Positions 1 through 9,671 of a stretch of 64,000 nt of DNA are shown one piece after another (the first letter of the stretch is position 1; every line of letters begins with the position of its first letter). Origin of the DNA: Alcaligenes faecalis (GTDB lineage: Bacteria > Pseudomonadota > Gammaproteobacteria > Burkholderiales > Burkholderiaceae_B); the NCBI RefSeq assembly GCF_005311025.1, contig NZ_CP031747.1:2664954-2728953 (forward strand), in the 5' to 3' direction. Under the pieces are notes generated by a model that made no database searches, was not told the origin of the DNA, and was given only the letters and a program-made list of their open reading frames with translations. A program made the position numbers and the translations under genes.

Positions 1-878
1 CCCGTACCGCCGCCTTGCTGTCGGGCGAAGTGGACCTGGTTCTGGACCCGCCTGCGCAGGACTTGCAGCGTCTGCGCCAGCAAACCAAGATTGTGGAAGG
101 CAACGAGTACCGCACCATCTACCTGGGTCTGGACCAAAAGAATCCGGAACTGAAGTACAGCAGCATCAAGGGCAAGAACCCCTTTGCTGACCAGCGTGTG
201 CGTGAAGCCCTGTACGTGGCCATCGACATTGAAGCCATCAAGAAAGCCGTGATGCGCGGTTCTTCCGCCCCCACCGGCACCATGGTGGCCCCTCAGGTTC
301 ACGGCTACACCAAGGAACTGGCCCAGCGCCTGCCTTACAGCCAGGATCGTGCCAAGGAACTACTGAAAGAAGCCGGTTACGACAACTCCCTGACCTTCAC
401 CCTGGATTGCCCGAACGATCGCTACATCAACGATGAAGCCATCTGCCAGGCCATCGTGGGCATGTGGGCCAAGGTCGGCGTGAAAGCCAACCTGAACGCC
501 ATGCCACGCGCCACCTACTTCCCCAAGGTACAAAGCTTTGACTCCAGCGCCTACATGTTTGGCTGGGGCGTGCCGACCTTTGATGCGCTCTACACCCTGC
601 AAAGCCTGATGCACAGCAAGGGAGAGGGCGCTGACGGCTCCTTTAACTTTGGAGGCTACGAAAACGCCGAAGTGGACGCCTTGATCGACCAGATCAAGAC
701 CGAAACCGACACCGCCAAGCGCGATGCGGCCATCCACAAGGTTCTGGAAATTCATGCCAAGGAAGTGGGCCACATTCCCCTGCATGACCAGATCATTCCT
801 TGGGCCATGGCCAAGAAGGTCAACGTGGTACATCGTGCGGACAACCGCATGCTGGCCCAATGGACCACCATCGACTAA
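1..878 (+). CDS. Peptide/nickel-type ABC transporter substrate-binding protein, C-terminal part (5' truncated by window)
   Basis: This is the C-terminal part of a periplasmic SBP_bac_5 binding protein that delivers a ligand (peptide, opine or similar) to the DppBCDF-type transporter encoded just downstream. The reading frame is open from base 3, so the start lies outside the window; about 290 residues remain of a family that usually has about 530. Typical family blocks are visible: NPFADQRVREALYVAID near residue 60, followed by the KELLKEAGYD segment and a C-terminal PLHDQ block. A GC-rich hairpin and about 155 bases separate it from the permease gene, as is common when the binding protein is made in excess. 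The ligand cannot be read from the sequence. Confidence 0.93.
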   Translation, partial: RTAALLSGEVDLVLDPPAQDLQRLRQQTKIVEGNEYRTIYLGLDQKNPELKYSSIKGKNPFADQRVREALYVAIDIEAIKKAVMRGSSAPTGTMVAPQVHGYTKELAQRLPYSQDRAKELLKEAGYDNSLTFTLDCPNDRYINDEAICQAIVGMWAKVGVKANLNAMPRATYFPKVQSFDSSAYMFGWGVPTFDALYTLQSLMHSKGEGADGSFNFGGYENAEVDALIDQIKTETDTAKRDAAIHKVLEIHAKEVGHIPLHDQIIPWAMAKKVNVVHRADNRMLAQWTTID

Positions 879-892
879 GTTGTTTTCATACC

Positions 893-918
893 CCAGCCCC
901 GCCTCCGTGCGGGGCTGG
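893..918 (+). terminator. Intercistronic hairpin between binding-protein and permease genes
   Basis: A 9-bp perfect stem (CCAGCCCCG paired with CGGGGCTGG) with an 8-base loop lies 15 bases after the binding-protein stop. It has no T-run, so it is better seen as an mRNA-stabilising or attenuating hairpin than a full terminator. It would explain higher expression of the binding protein than of the membrane genes. This role is inference. Confidence 0.5.
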
Positions 919-1033
919 TTCCCATTACGCTGTAGTCATCCGTTTCTACACCAGCCCCCTTGCCGGGCCCTTTCTACACATTAAGGACGACACTGGTCGC
1001 GAGTGATCCTCGCGCTCTACCAGGAGACCGCCT

Positions 1034-2020
1034 ATGCTGGTATTTATTATTCGCCGTCTGATCCAGGCTGTTCTGGTGATGCTGACGGTCAGCCTTCTGG
1101 CTTTTGTGCTGTTCCGCTACATTGGTGACCCGGTCACCATCATGCTGGGACAGGACGCCACCGAACAAGATCGCGTGGAACTGCGTGCCAGCCTGGGGCT
1201 GGACCAACCCGCTCCCGTGCAATTCGGACGCTTTGTATCCCAGGCCGTACAAGGCGAATTTGGCCTGTCCCTGCGGCAAGCCCAACCGGTTTCCACGCTA
1301 CTGAAAGACCGCCTGCCTGCCACGGTAGAGCTGTCCGTGGTGGCCGCCATACTGGCCTTGCTGATAGGCCTGCCGCTAGGGGTGTACACCGCCTTGAAGC
1401 GCAATGGGTTCATGGCGCAGAGCATTCTGGCCTTTTCATTGCTGGGGATCTCTCTGCCCACCTTCCTGATCGGTATCTTGCTGATCCTGATCTTCTCCGT
1501 GCAATTGGGCTGGCTGCCCAGCTATGGCCGGGGCGAAGTCCTGAAGTTTGGCTGGTGGAGTACCGGCCTGCTTAGCTGGGACGGGATCAAGCATTTGATC
1601 CTGCCCGCCATCACGCTCTGTTTGTTCCAGCTCACGCTGATCCTGCGTCTGGTGCGCTCCGAGATGCTGGAAGTACTGCGCGCCGACTACATCAAATTTG
1701 CTCGTGCCCGTGGCCTGTCGCAACGCGCCATCCACTTTGGTCACGCCCTTAAAAACACCATGGTGCCGGTTATCACCATCACGGGGCTGCAACTGGGCGG
1801 CATCATCGCCTTTGCCATCGTGACGGAAACCGTTTTCCAATGGCCGGGCATGGGTCTGCTGTTTATCCAGGCCGTGCAATTTGCCGACATCCCCGTGATG
1901 GCGGCCTATCTCTGTCTGATTGCCCTGGTATTTGTTGTGATCAACCTGCTGGTAGACCTGCTGTACTTCCTGGTCGATCCACGTCTGCGCACCCAATTGT
2001 CGGGCGCCAAGGGGCACTAA
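1034..2020 (+). CDS. ABC transporter permease, DppB/OppB type
   Basis: Inner-membrane permease of a peptide-type importer. The 328-residue length is normal for the family. The N-terminus (MLVFIIRRLIQAVLVMLTVS) is the characteristic first membrane helix of DppB-like proteins, and the EAA loop that contacts the ATPases is visible around residues 215-240 (DYIKFARARGLSQRAIHFGH). The start is the ATG after an AGGAG site at about 1021. The next permease gene starts one base after the stop, so the two are translationally linked. The substrate is not deducible. Confidence 0.95.
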   Translation: MLVFIIRRLIQAVLVMLTVSLLAFVLFRYIGDPVTIMLGQDATEQDRVELRASLGLDQPAPVQFGRFVSQAVQGEFGLSLRQAQPVSTLLKDRLPATVELSVVAAILALLIGLPLGVYTALKRNGFMAQSILAFSLLGISLPTFLIGILLILIFSVQLGWLPSYGRGEVLKFGWWSTGLLSWDGIKHLILPAITLCLFQLTLILRLVRSEMLEVLRADYIKFARARGLSQRAIHFGHALKNTMVPVITITGLQLGGIIAFAIVTETVFQWPGMGLLFIQAVQFADIPVMAAYLCLIALVFVVINLLVDLLYFLVDPRLRTQLSGAKGH

Positions 2021-2021
2021 T

Positions 2022-2936
2022 ATGTTCGCTAAATTGAAAACCGCCTGGGATAGCGATCTGGTCTGGTCCTGGCGCCACTCTCCCGTCGCCATTGCGGCCA
2101 CCATCATGGCCTTGCTGCTGTTTATCGGCGCGCTGGGTGCCCGCTGGGTGGCTCCTTACGATCCCTTCGATCTGACCTCCATCGACCTGATGGATGCCTT
2201 GCTGGCCCCGGCCTGGTCGGAAAACGGGTCGCCCCAATACTGGTTGGGAACAGACAGCCAGGGGCGTGACCTGTATTCGGCCCTGTTGTACGGGACGCGC
2301 ACCTCCTTGCTGATCGGTCTGGCCTCGGTAGCCTTGTCCATGGTGGTCGGTATCGTGCTGGGCCTGCTGGCCGGTTACTCCGGTGGCCGTGTGGATGCCT
2401 TCATCATGCGTGTGGCCGATGTGCAGCTGTCCTTCCCGGCCATCCTGATTGCCTTGCTGATCGACGGTGTAGCCCGTGCCGTGTTCCCCTTGAACATGCA
2501 CGATGTGGTCGCCTTTCCGGTGCTGATCGGAGCGATTGCGTTGGCCGGTTGGCCGCAATATGCCCGTACCGTGCGCGGCTCCACGCTGGTGGAGAAAAAC
2601 CGTGAGTACGTGCAGGCTGCCCGCGTCATTGGCGTGTCTTCGCCGCGCATCATGTTCAGTCATGTGCTGCCCAATGTGATGGGCCCCGTGCTGGTGCTGG
2701 CCACCGTGCATCTGGCCACCGCCATCATTACCGAAGCCACGCTGTCCTTTCTGGGCGTCGGCGTTCCGGCCACCTCGCCTTCTTTGGGCACCCTGATCCG
2801 GATCGGTAACGACTTCCTGTTCTCGGGCGAATGGTGGATCACGATTTTCCCTGGCCTGATGCTGGTGCTGCTGGTGCTGTCGGTCAACCTCCTGGGCGAC
2901 TGGTTGCGTGACGCCCTGAACCCCAAATTGAGCTAA
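2022..2936 (+). CDS. ABC transporter permease, DppC/OppC type
   Basis: Second membrane subunit, 304 residues, expected to pair with the preceding DppB-type protein. It has an N-terminal cytoplasmic stretch, a first membrane helix around residues 25-45, the family segment LGTDSQGRDLYSALLYGTRTS near residues 75-95, and the EAA loop around residues 190-215 (ENREYVQAARVIGVSSPRIM is close to this block, with K in place of the first E). The gene starts one base after the previous stop and is followed after three bases by the first ATPase gene, so it is one operon. Confidence 0.95.
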   Translation: MFAKLKTAWDSDLVWSWRHSPVAIAATIMALLLFIGALGARWVAPYDPFDLTSIDLMDALLAPAWSENGSPQYWLGTDSQGRDLYSALLYGTRTSLLIGLASVALSMVVGIVLGLLAGYSGGRVDAFIMRVADVQLSFPAILIALLIDGVARAVFPLNMHDVVAFPVLIGAIALAGWPQYARTVRGSTLVEKNREYVQAARVIGVSSPRIMFSHVLPNVMGPVLVLATVHLATAIITEATLSFLGVGVPATSPSLGTLIRIGNDFLFSGEWWITIFPGLMLVLLVLSVNLLGDWLRDALNPKLS

Positions 2937-2939
2937 GCC

Positions 2940-3914
2940 ATGACTGCACTCTTAACTGTCCAAGACCTGTGTGTCGAATTCCCGACCCGGCGTGGTGTGC
3001 TCCAAGCCCTGGATCATGTGTCCTTTTCCATCGCCCCCGGCGAAGTGCTGGGAGTGGTGGGGGAGTCCGGTGCCGGTAAATCCCTGACGGGTTCCTCCAT
3101 TATTGGTTTGCTCGATGCCCCCGGTCGCATCAGCGGCGGCCAGATCCTGCTGGAAGGCGAGCGCATCGACAATCTGAACCAGGACCAGATGCGCAAGATT
3201 CGTGGCCGCAAGATTGGCGCGATTTTCCAGGACCCGCTGACCTCGCTGAACCCGCTCTATACCGTGGGTCATCAACTGGCTGAAACCATCGTCACGCACC
3301 TGCCTCTGTCCTGGAAACAGGCACAGGAACGCGCCATCGAATTGCTGGGAGCTACCGGCATTCCGGCAGCGCGCGAGCGTATCGACCACTATCCGCACCA
3401 GTTCTCCGGCGGCATGCGCCAACGGGTGGTGATTGCGCTGGCCCTGGCGGCCGAGCCCAAGCTGATCGTGGCGGACGAACCCACCACGGCACTGGACGTG
3501 TCCATTCAGGCGCAGATTATCGACCTGCTGAAAAAACTCTGTCGCTCGCAAGGCACCTCGGTCATGCTGATTACCCACGATATGGGGGTGATTGCGGAAA
3601 CCGCCGACCGTGTGGCCGTGATGTACGCCGGTCGCATTATCGAGATCGGCCCTGTACAGGATGTGATCCAGAAACCCAGCCACCCTTATACCCGTGGCTT
3701 GATGCGTTCCATTCCCAATCTGCACGCGGGGCTGGAGCGTCTGGAGCAAATCCCCGGCAGCATGCCACGCTTGAACGCCATCCCGCCCGGCTGCGCCTTC
3801 AATCCGCGTTGTGATCGTCGCTTTGATCGCTGCCTGGTCGAACGCCCCGAGCTGATGCCTGTTCCCCCACAAACACAGGCGGCCTGTTGGCTGCATGCAC
3901 AGGAGTCCGCATGA
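2940..3914 (+). CDS. ABC transporter ATP-binding protein, DppD/OppD type
   Basis: Cytoplasmic ATPase of the peptide-type importer, 324 residues. Walker A is GESGAGKS (about residue 41), the Q-loop is in [15 protein letters not shown], the signature is FSGGMRQRV, Walker B is [12 protein letters not shown] and the switch histidine is in LITHDMGV. The C-terminal oligopeptide/dipeptide extension contains the cysteine cluster PGCAFNPRC...C of the OppD/DppD branch, which in some members carries an Fe-S cluster. Its stop overlaps the start of the following ATPase gene (ATGA). Confidence 0.95.
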   Translation: MTALLTVQDLCVEFPTRRGVLQALDHVSFSIAPGEVLGVVGESGAGKSLTGSSIIGLLDAPGRISGGQILLEGERIDNLNQDQMRKIRGRKIGAIFQDPLTSLNPLYTVGHQLAETIVTHLPLSWKQAQERAIELLGATGIPAARERIDHYPHQFSGGMRQRVVIALALAAEPKLIVADEPTTALDVSIQAQIIDLLKKLCRSQGTSVMLITHDMGVIAETADRVAVMYAGRIIEIGPVQDVIQKPSHPYTRGLMRSIPNLHAGLERLEQIPGSMPRLNAIPPGCAFNPRCDRRFDRCLVERPELMPVPPQTQAACWLHAQESA

Positions 3915-4915
3915 GCGCCCCTAAACAAGCCCTGGTCCAGGTCAAGGACGCTGCCTGCTGGTTTGATGTGTCCCCGCCCTTGCTGGAGCGCCTGGTCTAC
4001 CGCAAACCCAAAGTAAACCTGCGCGCGGTCGATGGCGTCAGCTTCACCTTGAACAAGGGTGAAACCCTGGCCCTGGTAGGCGAATCCGGCTGCGGGAAAT
4101 CCACCGTGGCCCGTTTGCTGACGGGCCTGTATTCGCTGACACGCGGCGAGATTCTGTTTGATGGCCAGTCCCTGAAAACCATGGACAAAGCCAGCCAGAA
4201 GGCCATGCGCAAACGCCGTCAGATGATTTTTCAGGACCCCTATGCCAGCCTGAATCCTCGCTGGCGCGTGGGCCGCATCATTGCCGAACCACTGGTCACC
4301 CACACGGACATGAGCCGCGCCCAGCAAGAGGCCAAAGTAGCCGAGCTGCTGACGCAAGTGGGCCTGAACCCCAGCGACGCCCAGCGTTACCCGCACCAGT
4401 TCTCCGGTGGCCAGCGCCAGCGTATTTCCATTGCCCGTGCTCTGGCTCTGCAACCCGAATTCATCGTCTGTGACGAGCCGACCTCGGCGCTGGACGTGTC
4501 GGTGCAGGCACAGGTCCTGAACCTGATGAAGGATTTGCAGCGCGAACTGGGACTGACCTATCTGTTCATCTCGCACAATCTGGCCGTGGTGCATCACGTG
4601 GCCGACCGGGTTGGCGTCATGTATTTGGGCCGGATTGTGGAAATTGCGCCACGCGACGATTTGTTCGCGCAGCCTCGCCACCCCTACACGCGCATGTTGC
4701 TGGGAGCCATTCCCGACATGAGCGGAGCGGGCAAAAGCCGCATCCCGGTCGCTGGTGAAGTGCCTAATCCACTGAACCCGCCATCCGGCTGTACCTTCCA
4801 TCCACGCTGCCCGCTGGCCAATGATCGCTGCCGCCGCGAAGCCCCGGCTTTGCTGCAAACCGGGCCGCAAGAAGTGGCTTGTCATGCTGTAGAAGAAGGG
4901 CGCGATCAGGCCTGA
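3911..4915 (+). CDS. ABC transporter ATP-binding protein, DppF/OppF type
   Basis: Second ATPase, 334 residues, expected to form a heterodimer with the DppD-type subunit. Walker A GESGCGKS, signature FSGGQRQRI, Walker [13 protein letters not shown] and the switch region FISHNLAVV are all present, and the C-terminal [17 protein letters not shown] block is typical. I chose ATG 3911 because it overlaps the upstream stop as ATGA and has AGGAG at 3901-3905; an in-frame start at 3887 would lie deep in the upstream gene. The operon ends here, just before a strong terminator. Confidence 0.95.
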   Translation: MSAPKQALVQVKDAACWFDVSPPLLERLVYRKPKVNLRAVDGVSFTLNKGETLALVGESGCGKSTVARLLTGLYSLTRGEILFDGQSLKTMDKASQKAMRKRRQMIFQDPYASLNPRWRVGRIIAEPLVTHTDMSRAQQEAKVAELLTQVGLNPSDAQRYPHQFSGGQRQRISIARALALQPEFIVCDEPTSALDVSVQAQVLNLMKDLQRELGLTYLFISHNLAVVHHVADRVGVMYLGRIVEIAPRDDLFAQPRHPYTRMLLGAIPDMSGAGKSRIPVAGEVPNPLNPPSGCTFHPRCPLANDRCRREAPALLQTGPQEVACHAVEEGRDQA

Positions 4916-4935
4916 TCGCTTGCGATGCCAACAGT

Positions 4936-4974
4936 AAAACCGCCCACGGCAACTTGCCGAATGGGCGGTTTTTT
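4936..4974 (+). terminator. Rho-independent terminator of the DppBCDF-type operon
   Basis: An 11-bp stem (AAAACCGCCCA against TGGGCGGTTTT) closes a GGCAACTTGCCG loop and is followed by a T-run. It begins 21 bases after the stop of the last ATPase gene. Confidence 0.92.
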
Positions 4975-4982
4975 CTGATAAT

Positions 4983-4997
4983 TGAGAATTATTCTCA
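4983..4997. promoter_or_regulatory. Fur-box-like operator (perfect 7-1-7 palindrome)
   Basis: TGAGAATTATTCTCA is a perfect 7-1-7 inverted repeat that differs from the Fur consensus TGATAATNATTATCA at only one symmetric pair. It lies 60 bases upstream of the ECF sigma gene at 5058, where Fur-Fe(II) would repress the iron-starvation signalling genes. Match to consensus is seen directly; Fur control is inferred. Confidence 0.8.
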
Positions 4998-5057
4998 GTT
5001 CTCATTGCCCGATCCTCTACCATTTTTCTGGTCGAGCAGGCACCACTGGAACGCATC

Positions 5058-5618
5058 ATGCACAATGCCGCCTTCTCACCCGACACGGAATCGCTCTACC
5101 GGAATTACCACGGCTGGTTGCATAGCTGGCTACGACGCAGGCTAGGTAATTCCTTTGATGCGGCCGATCTGGCCCAAGACGTTTTTGTCCGACTGCTGCA
5201 AAAACCCCGTCAATTCGGCAGCGAACCCGAAGCCCGTGTGTATTTGCGGCTCATGGCCAATGGCATGTGCGTGGACTTATGGCGACGCCGTCAGATTGAA
5301 CAAGCCTGGCTGGAAGAGCTGGCCAACCGCCCGGCCGCCCTGGTTCCTTCTGCCGAACACCAGGCCCTGGTGCTGGAAGCCCTGCAAGAGATAGACAGCA
5401 TGTTGCGCACCCTGCCCGCCAAAGTGGGCAATGCCTTTTTCATGGCCATGGCCGACGGCATGAGCAACCGGGAAATTGCAGAGGCGCTGGGCGTGTCCAC
5501 ACGCATGGTGCACCGATATCTTAGCCAGGCCATGCTGTGCTGCCTGAAACTGGAAGCCCGCCATACCGCCGCTGACATGCCCGTGCATCAGGCGTCCAGC
5601 CTGCCCGAGCCACGCTGA
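5058..5618 (+). CDS. ECF sigma factor, FecI/PvdS-type
   Basis: Extracytoplasmic-function sigma factor of 186 residues. Region 2 (LAQDVFVRLLQKP) and region 4 (GMSNREIAEALGVSTRMVHRYLSQA) are clear. In the FecI branch such factors direct RNA polymerase to a TonB receptor gene when a ferric siderophore binds the receptor. The gene sits between a Fur-like box and a FecR-type gene with a 12-base gap, and the receptor follows, so the three form a cell-surface signalling set. Start is the first ATG after the Fur-like promoter region; no competing start is stronger. Confidence 0.93.
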   Translation: MHNAAFSPDTESLYRNYHGWLHSWLRRRLGNSFDAADLAQDVFVRLLQKPRQFGSEPEARVYLRLMANGMCVDLWRRRQIEQAWLEELANRPAALVPSAEHQALVLEALQEIDSMLRTLPAKVGNAFFMAMADGMSNREIAEALGVSTRMVHRYLSQAMLCCLKLEARHTAADMPVHQASSLPEPR

Positions 5619-5630
5619 TTACCCGCCCCC

Positions 5631-6638
5631 ATGAGCACCTCCGAACTGCATCCCGACGATACGCTGGAGCCCTCATTTGACGCGCTGGAACAGGCCGCCG
5701 AATGGTTTGCCCTGTTGCGCTCGGATGAGGCCTCGGCCCAGGATCGACAAAGCTGGCAACGCTGGCTGGTCGCTCAGGCCGAGCATCGCAAGGCCTGGCA
5801 GTATGTAGAGCGCATCAGTGGCCGCTTTGAACCGATACAAAGCAGCGACAGCCGCCAGGCTGCCGTCCAAAGCTATTGCCTGGCCAACCGACGAATGGGA
5901 CGCCGCCGCCAATTGCTGCTGGGCCTGGGCACACTGGCAGGCAGCAGTTTGGGCAGTTGGCTGGCTTGGCAGCATACGTCCTTGCCCGGCACCGTAATGG
6001 CCTGGTCAGCCGAGCATCGCACCGCCCGTGGTGAAGTCCACCAACTGACTTTGCCCGATGGCTCTACCGTTTGGCTCAGCTCCGACACTGCAATGAACCA
6101 CGACTACCGAGGCAATCAACGGCTGCTCTCCCTGGTTCAGGGTGAAATTCTGATCGATACAGCGGCCGATCCTGCACGGCCCTTTCTGGTCGAAACCCGT
6201 CAAGGTTTGCTGCGTGCCTTGGGGACACGCTTTACGGTGCGACTGGACGGTCAGGAAACTTTTCTGGCGGTGTATCAAGGCGCGGTACAGGTGGACACGG
6301 CAAACAAGCGCCAGCAGCACATTATCCATGCCGGTCAGCAGACACAGCTTTCGCGTACCGAGATTGCGGCTACCACTGCTGTCCTGCCCGAGCGGCAAAG
6401 CTGGACCAAAGGCATCCTCGTCACCGACAACACGCCCTTGATCGAGGTCGTGCGCGAATTGCAACGCTATCGCGGCGGCCACCTTAGCGTTTCACCCGAG
6501 GCGGCCCAGCTGCCTGTGATTGGCAGCTATCCCTCCACCGACCCGGACCGGGCCTTGAGAATGCTGGAAGGGGTGCTGCCGATTCGCATCAAACGAACCC
6601 TGCCCTGGTGGGTCAGCATTGAACTGGCCGAGCACTGA
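5631..6638 (+). CDS. FecR-type sigma regulator (anti-sigma/signal transducer)
   Basis: Inner-membrane regulator of 335 residues. The N-terminal cytoplasmic DUF4880-like segment (residues about 18-70, with WQRWLVAQAEHRKAWQYVE) binds the sigma factor, one membrane helix spans about residues 95-117 (LLLGLGTLAGSSLGSWLAW), and the periplasmic FecR domain follows (TLPDGSTVWLSSDTAM, ALGTRFTV). A C-terminal segment matches the STN-interacting region. It would relay receptor occupancy to the ECF sigma factor encoded directly upstream. Confidence 0.93.
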   Translation: MSTSELHPDDTLEPSFDALEQAAEWFALLRSDEASAQDRQSWQRWLVAQAEHRKAWQYVERISGRFEPIQSSDSRQAAVQSYCLANRRMGRRRQLLLGLGTLAGSSLGSWLAWQHTSLPGTVMAWSAEHRTARGEVHQLTLPDGSTVWLSSDTAMNHDYRGNQRLLSLVQGEILIDTAADPARPFLVETRQGLLRALGTRFTVRLDGQETFLAVYQGAVQVDTANKRQQHIIHAGQQTQLSRTEIAATTAVLPERQSWTKGILVTDNTPLIEVVRELQRYRGGHLSVSPEAAQLPVIGSYPSTDPDRALRMLEGVLPIRIKRTLPWWVSIELAEH

Positions 6639-6893
6639 CCTTGATTCAGACATACATTCACGGGCATCAGCCGCCGTGCATGACAAGCCGGTTTACGGGC
6701 CTATTCAAGCGGCCCAATGCTTCAAACCGGCTATTTCCACTTTTCCGAGTTCCGCTTTTCCTTGGCGTGTTCGATATACCTGATGAGGGCATCGTTTTAC
6801 CCGTCTCCTGGCGCAAAACCAGAATCTGACCAGGACACACGCAAACCGGCTCGCTCTCGCCGACTACACCGCTTCCAAGGAGCAGAATTCATC

Positions 6894-9431
6894 ATGCCCG
6901 GCTATTCCCAGCCTGTCGCCCGAGGGGCGAACTCTTTTGGTGCCATGCACTTTTTCCGACCCGGTTTCAAACTAAGCCCCTTGGCCTGCGTGCTGCAACT
7001 TGCCCTGGCCAGCGGTGCATTGAGCCTGGCAAGCTGGCATCCTCAAGCCCACGCCCAAACCATCAATAGTGCGTCTGCCAAACAACAAAGCTACAGCATT
7101 CCAGCGGGCCCCTTGAGCACAGCGCTGGCTCGCTTTGCAAGCGCATCCGGCGTACTGGTCGCTGGAGCCGGTGAGCTGGCCAGGGACAGAAACAGCCCAG
7201 GCGTTTCCGGCACGTTTTCGCCCCAGGCCGCGCTGGATGCACTGTTGGCCGGTACTGGCCTGACTGCTGTTGCCAGCTCGGATGGCAGCTACCATCTGCG
7301 CCAAGTCCCAGAGGCACCTGCCGGTGACGTCACCCAGCTGAGCACCGTAACCGTACGGGGACGACTCGATCCCAGGACCGAAGGCACAGGCAGCTACACC
7401 AACGCATCGGCAAGCTCGGCCACGCGCATGAACCTGTCCGCACGTGAAACCCCGCAGTCGGTCAGCGTGATCACGCGCCAGCGGCTCGACGACCAGGGTC
7501 TGCTCACGCTTAACGACGCACTCAAGCAAGCTACCGGCGTGAAGGTGCAGGAAGGCGAAGTGCTGGGCACAACCTATCAGATCCGCGGCTTCTCGCTGGA
7601 TACGGCACAGCTTGACGGCGTGCCTGTCTCGCTGGGCGCAGGCGGCTCGGAAGCGGCCGCCGACATGGCCATCTACGATCGCGTGGAAGTGGTACGCGGC
7701 GCGGCGGGTCTGTTGCAGGGGGCCGGCAACCCGGGCGGCACGCTCAATCTGGTGCGCAAGCAACCCACCCGTGAATTTGCCGCCAGCGGCAGCGCGATGG
7801 TGGGATCGTGGAACAGCTATCGTGTGGAAGCCGACGTCTCCAGTCCACTCAACCACAGCGGTGATCTGCGTGGGCGGGTGGTGGCCGTGCACGACGACCG
7901 CGACTCCTTCGTGGATCACGTCAAGGAACGCAAGGAAGTGCTGTATGGCGTCTTGCAATACGACTTCACTCCCTCGATCACGGCCACCGTGGGGGTGGAC
8001 CATCAGCGCACCAAGGGTACGCCCAACGGCACTGGCGTCGTCTTCTTTGACGATGGCGGCGATCTCGAACTGCCACGCAGCACTTACCTGGGTGCCGACT
8101 GGAACCACCGGGCCACCCGCAGCACCACCGTGTTCGGCGACCTGACCTGGGAGATGGACAACGGCTGGCAGACCAAGCTGTCGGCCAACCGCCAGCACTA
8201 CGACGTAGACACGGTGTTTCTGTCCGCCTCGGGCGCGGGCGTGGACCGCAACACGCACCAAGGCCCACTCCTGAACTACGCACGAGCCAGCAGCCTGAAC
8301 CGCACCCAGACCAGCGTGGACCTGTACGCCTCGGGCCCATTCTCCTTACTGGGCCGCAAGCATGAGCTGGTAGTAGGTGCGAACATGCGCCGCAATCCCA
8401 CCGAAACCGACCAGGTGCCGCTGCGTGAATACGCCAGCATCCGGCCCGATGTCTTTAACTGGGACCCCACCTCGCTGCCTCCGCCCAATATTGGGCCCTA
8501 TGAATCGCGCACCGCCACCACCACCAAGCAGTCGGGCATCTATACCGCTGCTCGTCTAAGCCTTGCCGATCCGCTTACCTTGATCGTGGGTGGTCGTTGG
8601 AGCTGGTGGGACTACAGCAGCGACAGCACCAATCTGCTCACCGGCGCCAACACGGCCTCCTCGAGCTACAAGGTCAGTGGCGAGTTCACACCGTACGCCG
8701 GTCTGATATTCGATCTGAACGATAACTACTCGCTGTACGCCAGCTATACCGACGTGTTCCGTCCGCAAAACGCCATCGATCGCAACGGCTCCTTGCTCAA
8801 GCCCATCGTGGGTGCCAACTACGAGGCGGGTATCAAGGGTGAATTCCAGGATGGCCGCGTGCAGGCTTCGCTGGCGGCCTTCCGTATCGAAGAAACCAAC
8901 CGCGCCCAGACCGATCTGGACGGCCCCAAACCGTGCCCCTATACCACCAGCGACTACTGCTCGATTGCCGCAGGCAAAGTGCGCAGCGAAGGGATTGAGG
9001 CGGAGTTGACAGGTGAACTGGCCCCAGGCTGGAATCTGACGGCTGGCTATACCTACAACACCACCAAGTACGTGAAAGATGCGGCCAACCAAGGCAAGCC
9101 CTTCAACACGCGCACGCCAGAACATATGTTCAAGCTCTTTACCTCGTACCGCCTGCCCGGCTCGTTGCGCCAGTGGACAGTGGGGGGTGGCTTCACGTGG
9201 CAGACCAAATTCCTGTACGAGAACACGGCCGGCACGATCCGTATCGAGCAAAATCCTTACGCCGTGGCTGATCTGATGGTGCGCTACGACTTCACGCCCA
9301 AGGTTTCAGCCACCCTCAACCTGAACAACGTGTTCGACAAGAAGTACTACCGTTATATTGCCCACGAACGCGCCTACAACTACTACGGCGACCCACGCAA
9401 CGTGATGCTGACGCTGCGCGCCCAATATTGA
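6894..9431 (+). CDS. TonB-dependent siderophore receptor with STN signalling domain (FpvA/FoxA type)
   Basis: Outer-membrane receptor of 845 residues. After a long leader ending near AHA-Q (about residue 54) comes a secretin/TonB N-terminal (STN) domain (SIPAGPLSTALARFASASG, about residues 65-115), the signature of receptors that signal to FecR. The plug follows (ETPQSVSVITRQRLDDQ, then VEVVRGAAGLLQGAGNPGG) and then a beta-barrel ending in an aromatic-terminated strand (VMLTLRAQY). I chose ATG 6894 because AAGGAG lies at 6877-6882; an upstream frame to 6717 has no ribosome site and no signal. The siderophore is unknown; the family suggests a hydroxamate or catecholate xenosiderophore. Confidence 0.93.
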   Translation: MPGYSQPVARGANSFGAMHFFRPGFKLSPLACVLQLALASGALSLASWHPQAHAQTINSASAKQQSYSIPAGPLSTALARFASASGVLVAGAGELARDRNSPGVSGTFSPQAALDALLAGTGLTAVASSDGSYHLRQVPEAPAGDVTQLSTVTVRGRLDPRTEGTGSYTNASASSATRMNLSARETPQSVSVITRQRLDDQGLLTLNDALKQATGVKVQEGEVLGTTYQIRGFSLDTAQLDGVPVSLGAGGSEAAADMAIYDRVEVVRGAAGLLQGAGNPGGTLNLVRKQPTREFAASGSAMVGSWNSYRVEADVSSPLNHSGDLRGRVVAVHDDRDSFVDHVKERKEVLYGVLQYDFTPSITATVGVDHQRTKGTPNGTGVVFFDDGGDLELPRSTYLGADWNHRATRSTTVFGDLTWEMDNGWQTKLSANRQHYDVDTVFLSASGAGVDRNTHQGPLLNYARASSLNRTQTSVDLYASGPFSLLGRKHELVVGANMRRNPTETDQVPLREYASIRPDVFNWDPTSLPPPNIGPYESRTATTTKQSGIYTAARLSLADPLTLIVGGRWSWWDYSSDSTNLLTGANTASSSYKVSGEFTPYAGLIFDLNDNYSLYASYTDVFRPQNAIDRNGSLLKPIVGANYEAGIKGEFQDGRVQASLAAFRIEETNRAQTDLDGPKPCPYTTSDYCSIAAGKVRSEGIEAELTGELAPGWNLTAGYTYNTTKYVKDAANQGKPFNTRTPEHMFKLFTSYRLPGSLRQWTVGGGFTWQTKFLYENTAGTIRIEQNPYAVADLMVRYDFTPKVSATLNLNNVFDKKYYRYIAHERAYNYYGDPRNVMLTLRAQY

Positions 9432-9442
9432 GGCTGAACGTG

Positions 9443-9544
9443 ATGAACAAGGTACTCAAGCGCTCTGATCGCAGCGCTCTGGGTATCTTGTGGTCGACGA
9501 TACGCTGCACTACGGCGCTGCACCAAATGCCATATTCAGGCTAG
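9443..9544 (+). CDS. Possible small ORF after the receptor gene (33 codons)
   Basis: An ATG frame of 33 codons begins 12 bases after the receptor stop and ends before the bidirectional terminator at 9582. The product would begin MNKVLKRSDRSALGILWSTI. I recognise no family. It could be a small protein, a leftover of a decayed gene or chance. No clear ribosome-binding site is present. Confidence 0.15.
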   Translation: MNKVLKRSDRSALGILWSTIRCTTALHQMPYSG

Positions 9545-9581
9545 AGCGCCAGAAGTCATTGGGCCACGAACGGGCTAAAAC

Positions 9582-9628
9582 AAAAAACGCGGTGTTTGCT
9601 GCCAGGGGCAGTGCACACCGCGTTTTTT
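9582..9628. terminator. Bidirectional rho-independent terminator
   Basis: A 14-bp stem (AAAAAACGCGGTGT paired with ACACCGCGTTTTTT) provides a T-run on both strands. It separates the receptor gene on the plus strand from panD on the minus strand and should end transcription from both. Confidence 0.93.
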
Positions 9629-9671
9629 AATAAAGCCATCAGCGGGCCTGATGCGGCCCGGTGACATTCAA

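Noticed and set aside
6717-6893. Upstream start of the TonB receptor
   Set aside because: No ribosome-binding site or signal sequence supports it; AAGGAG precedes ATG 6894 and a signal peptide follows that start.
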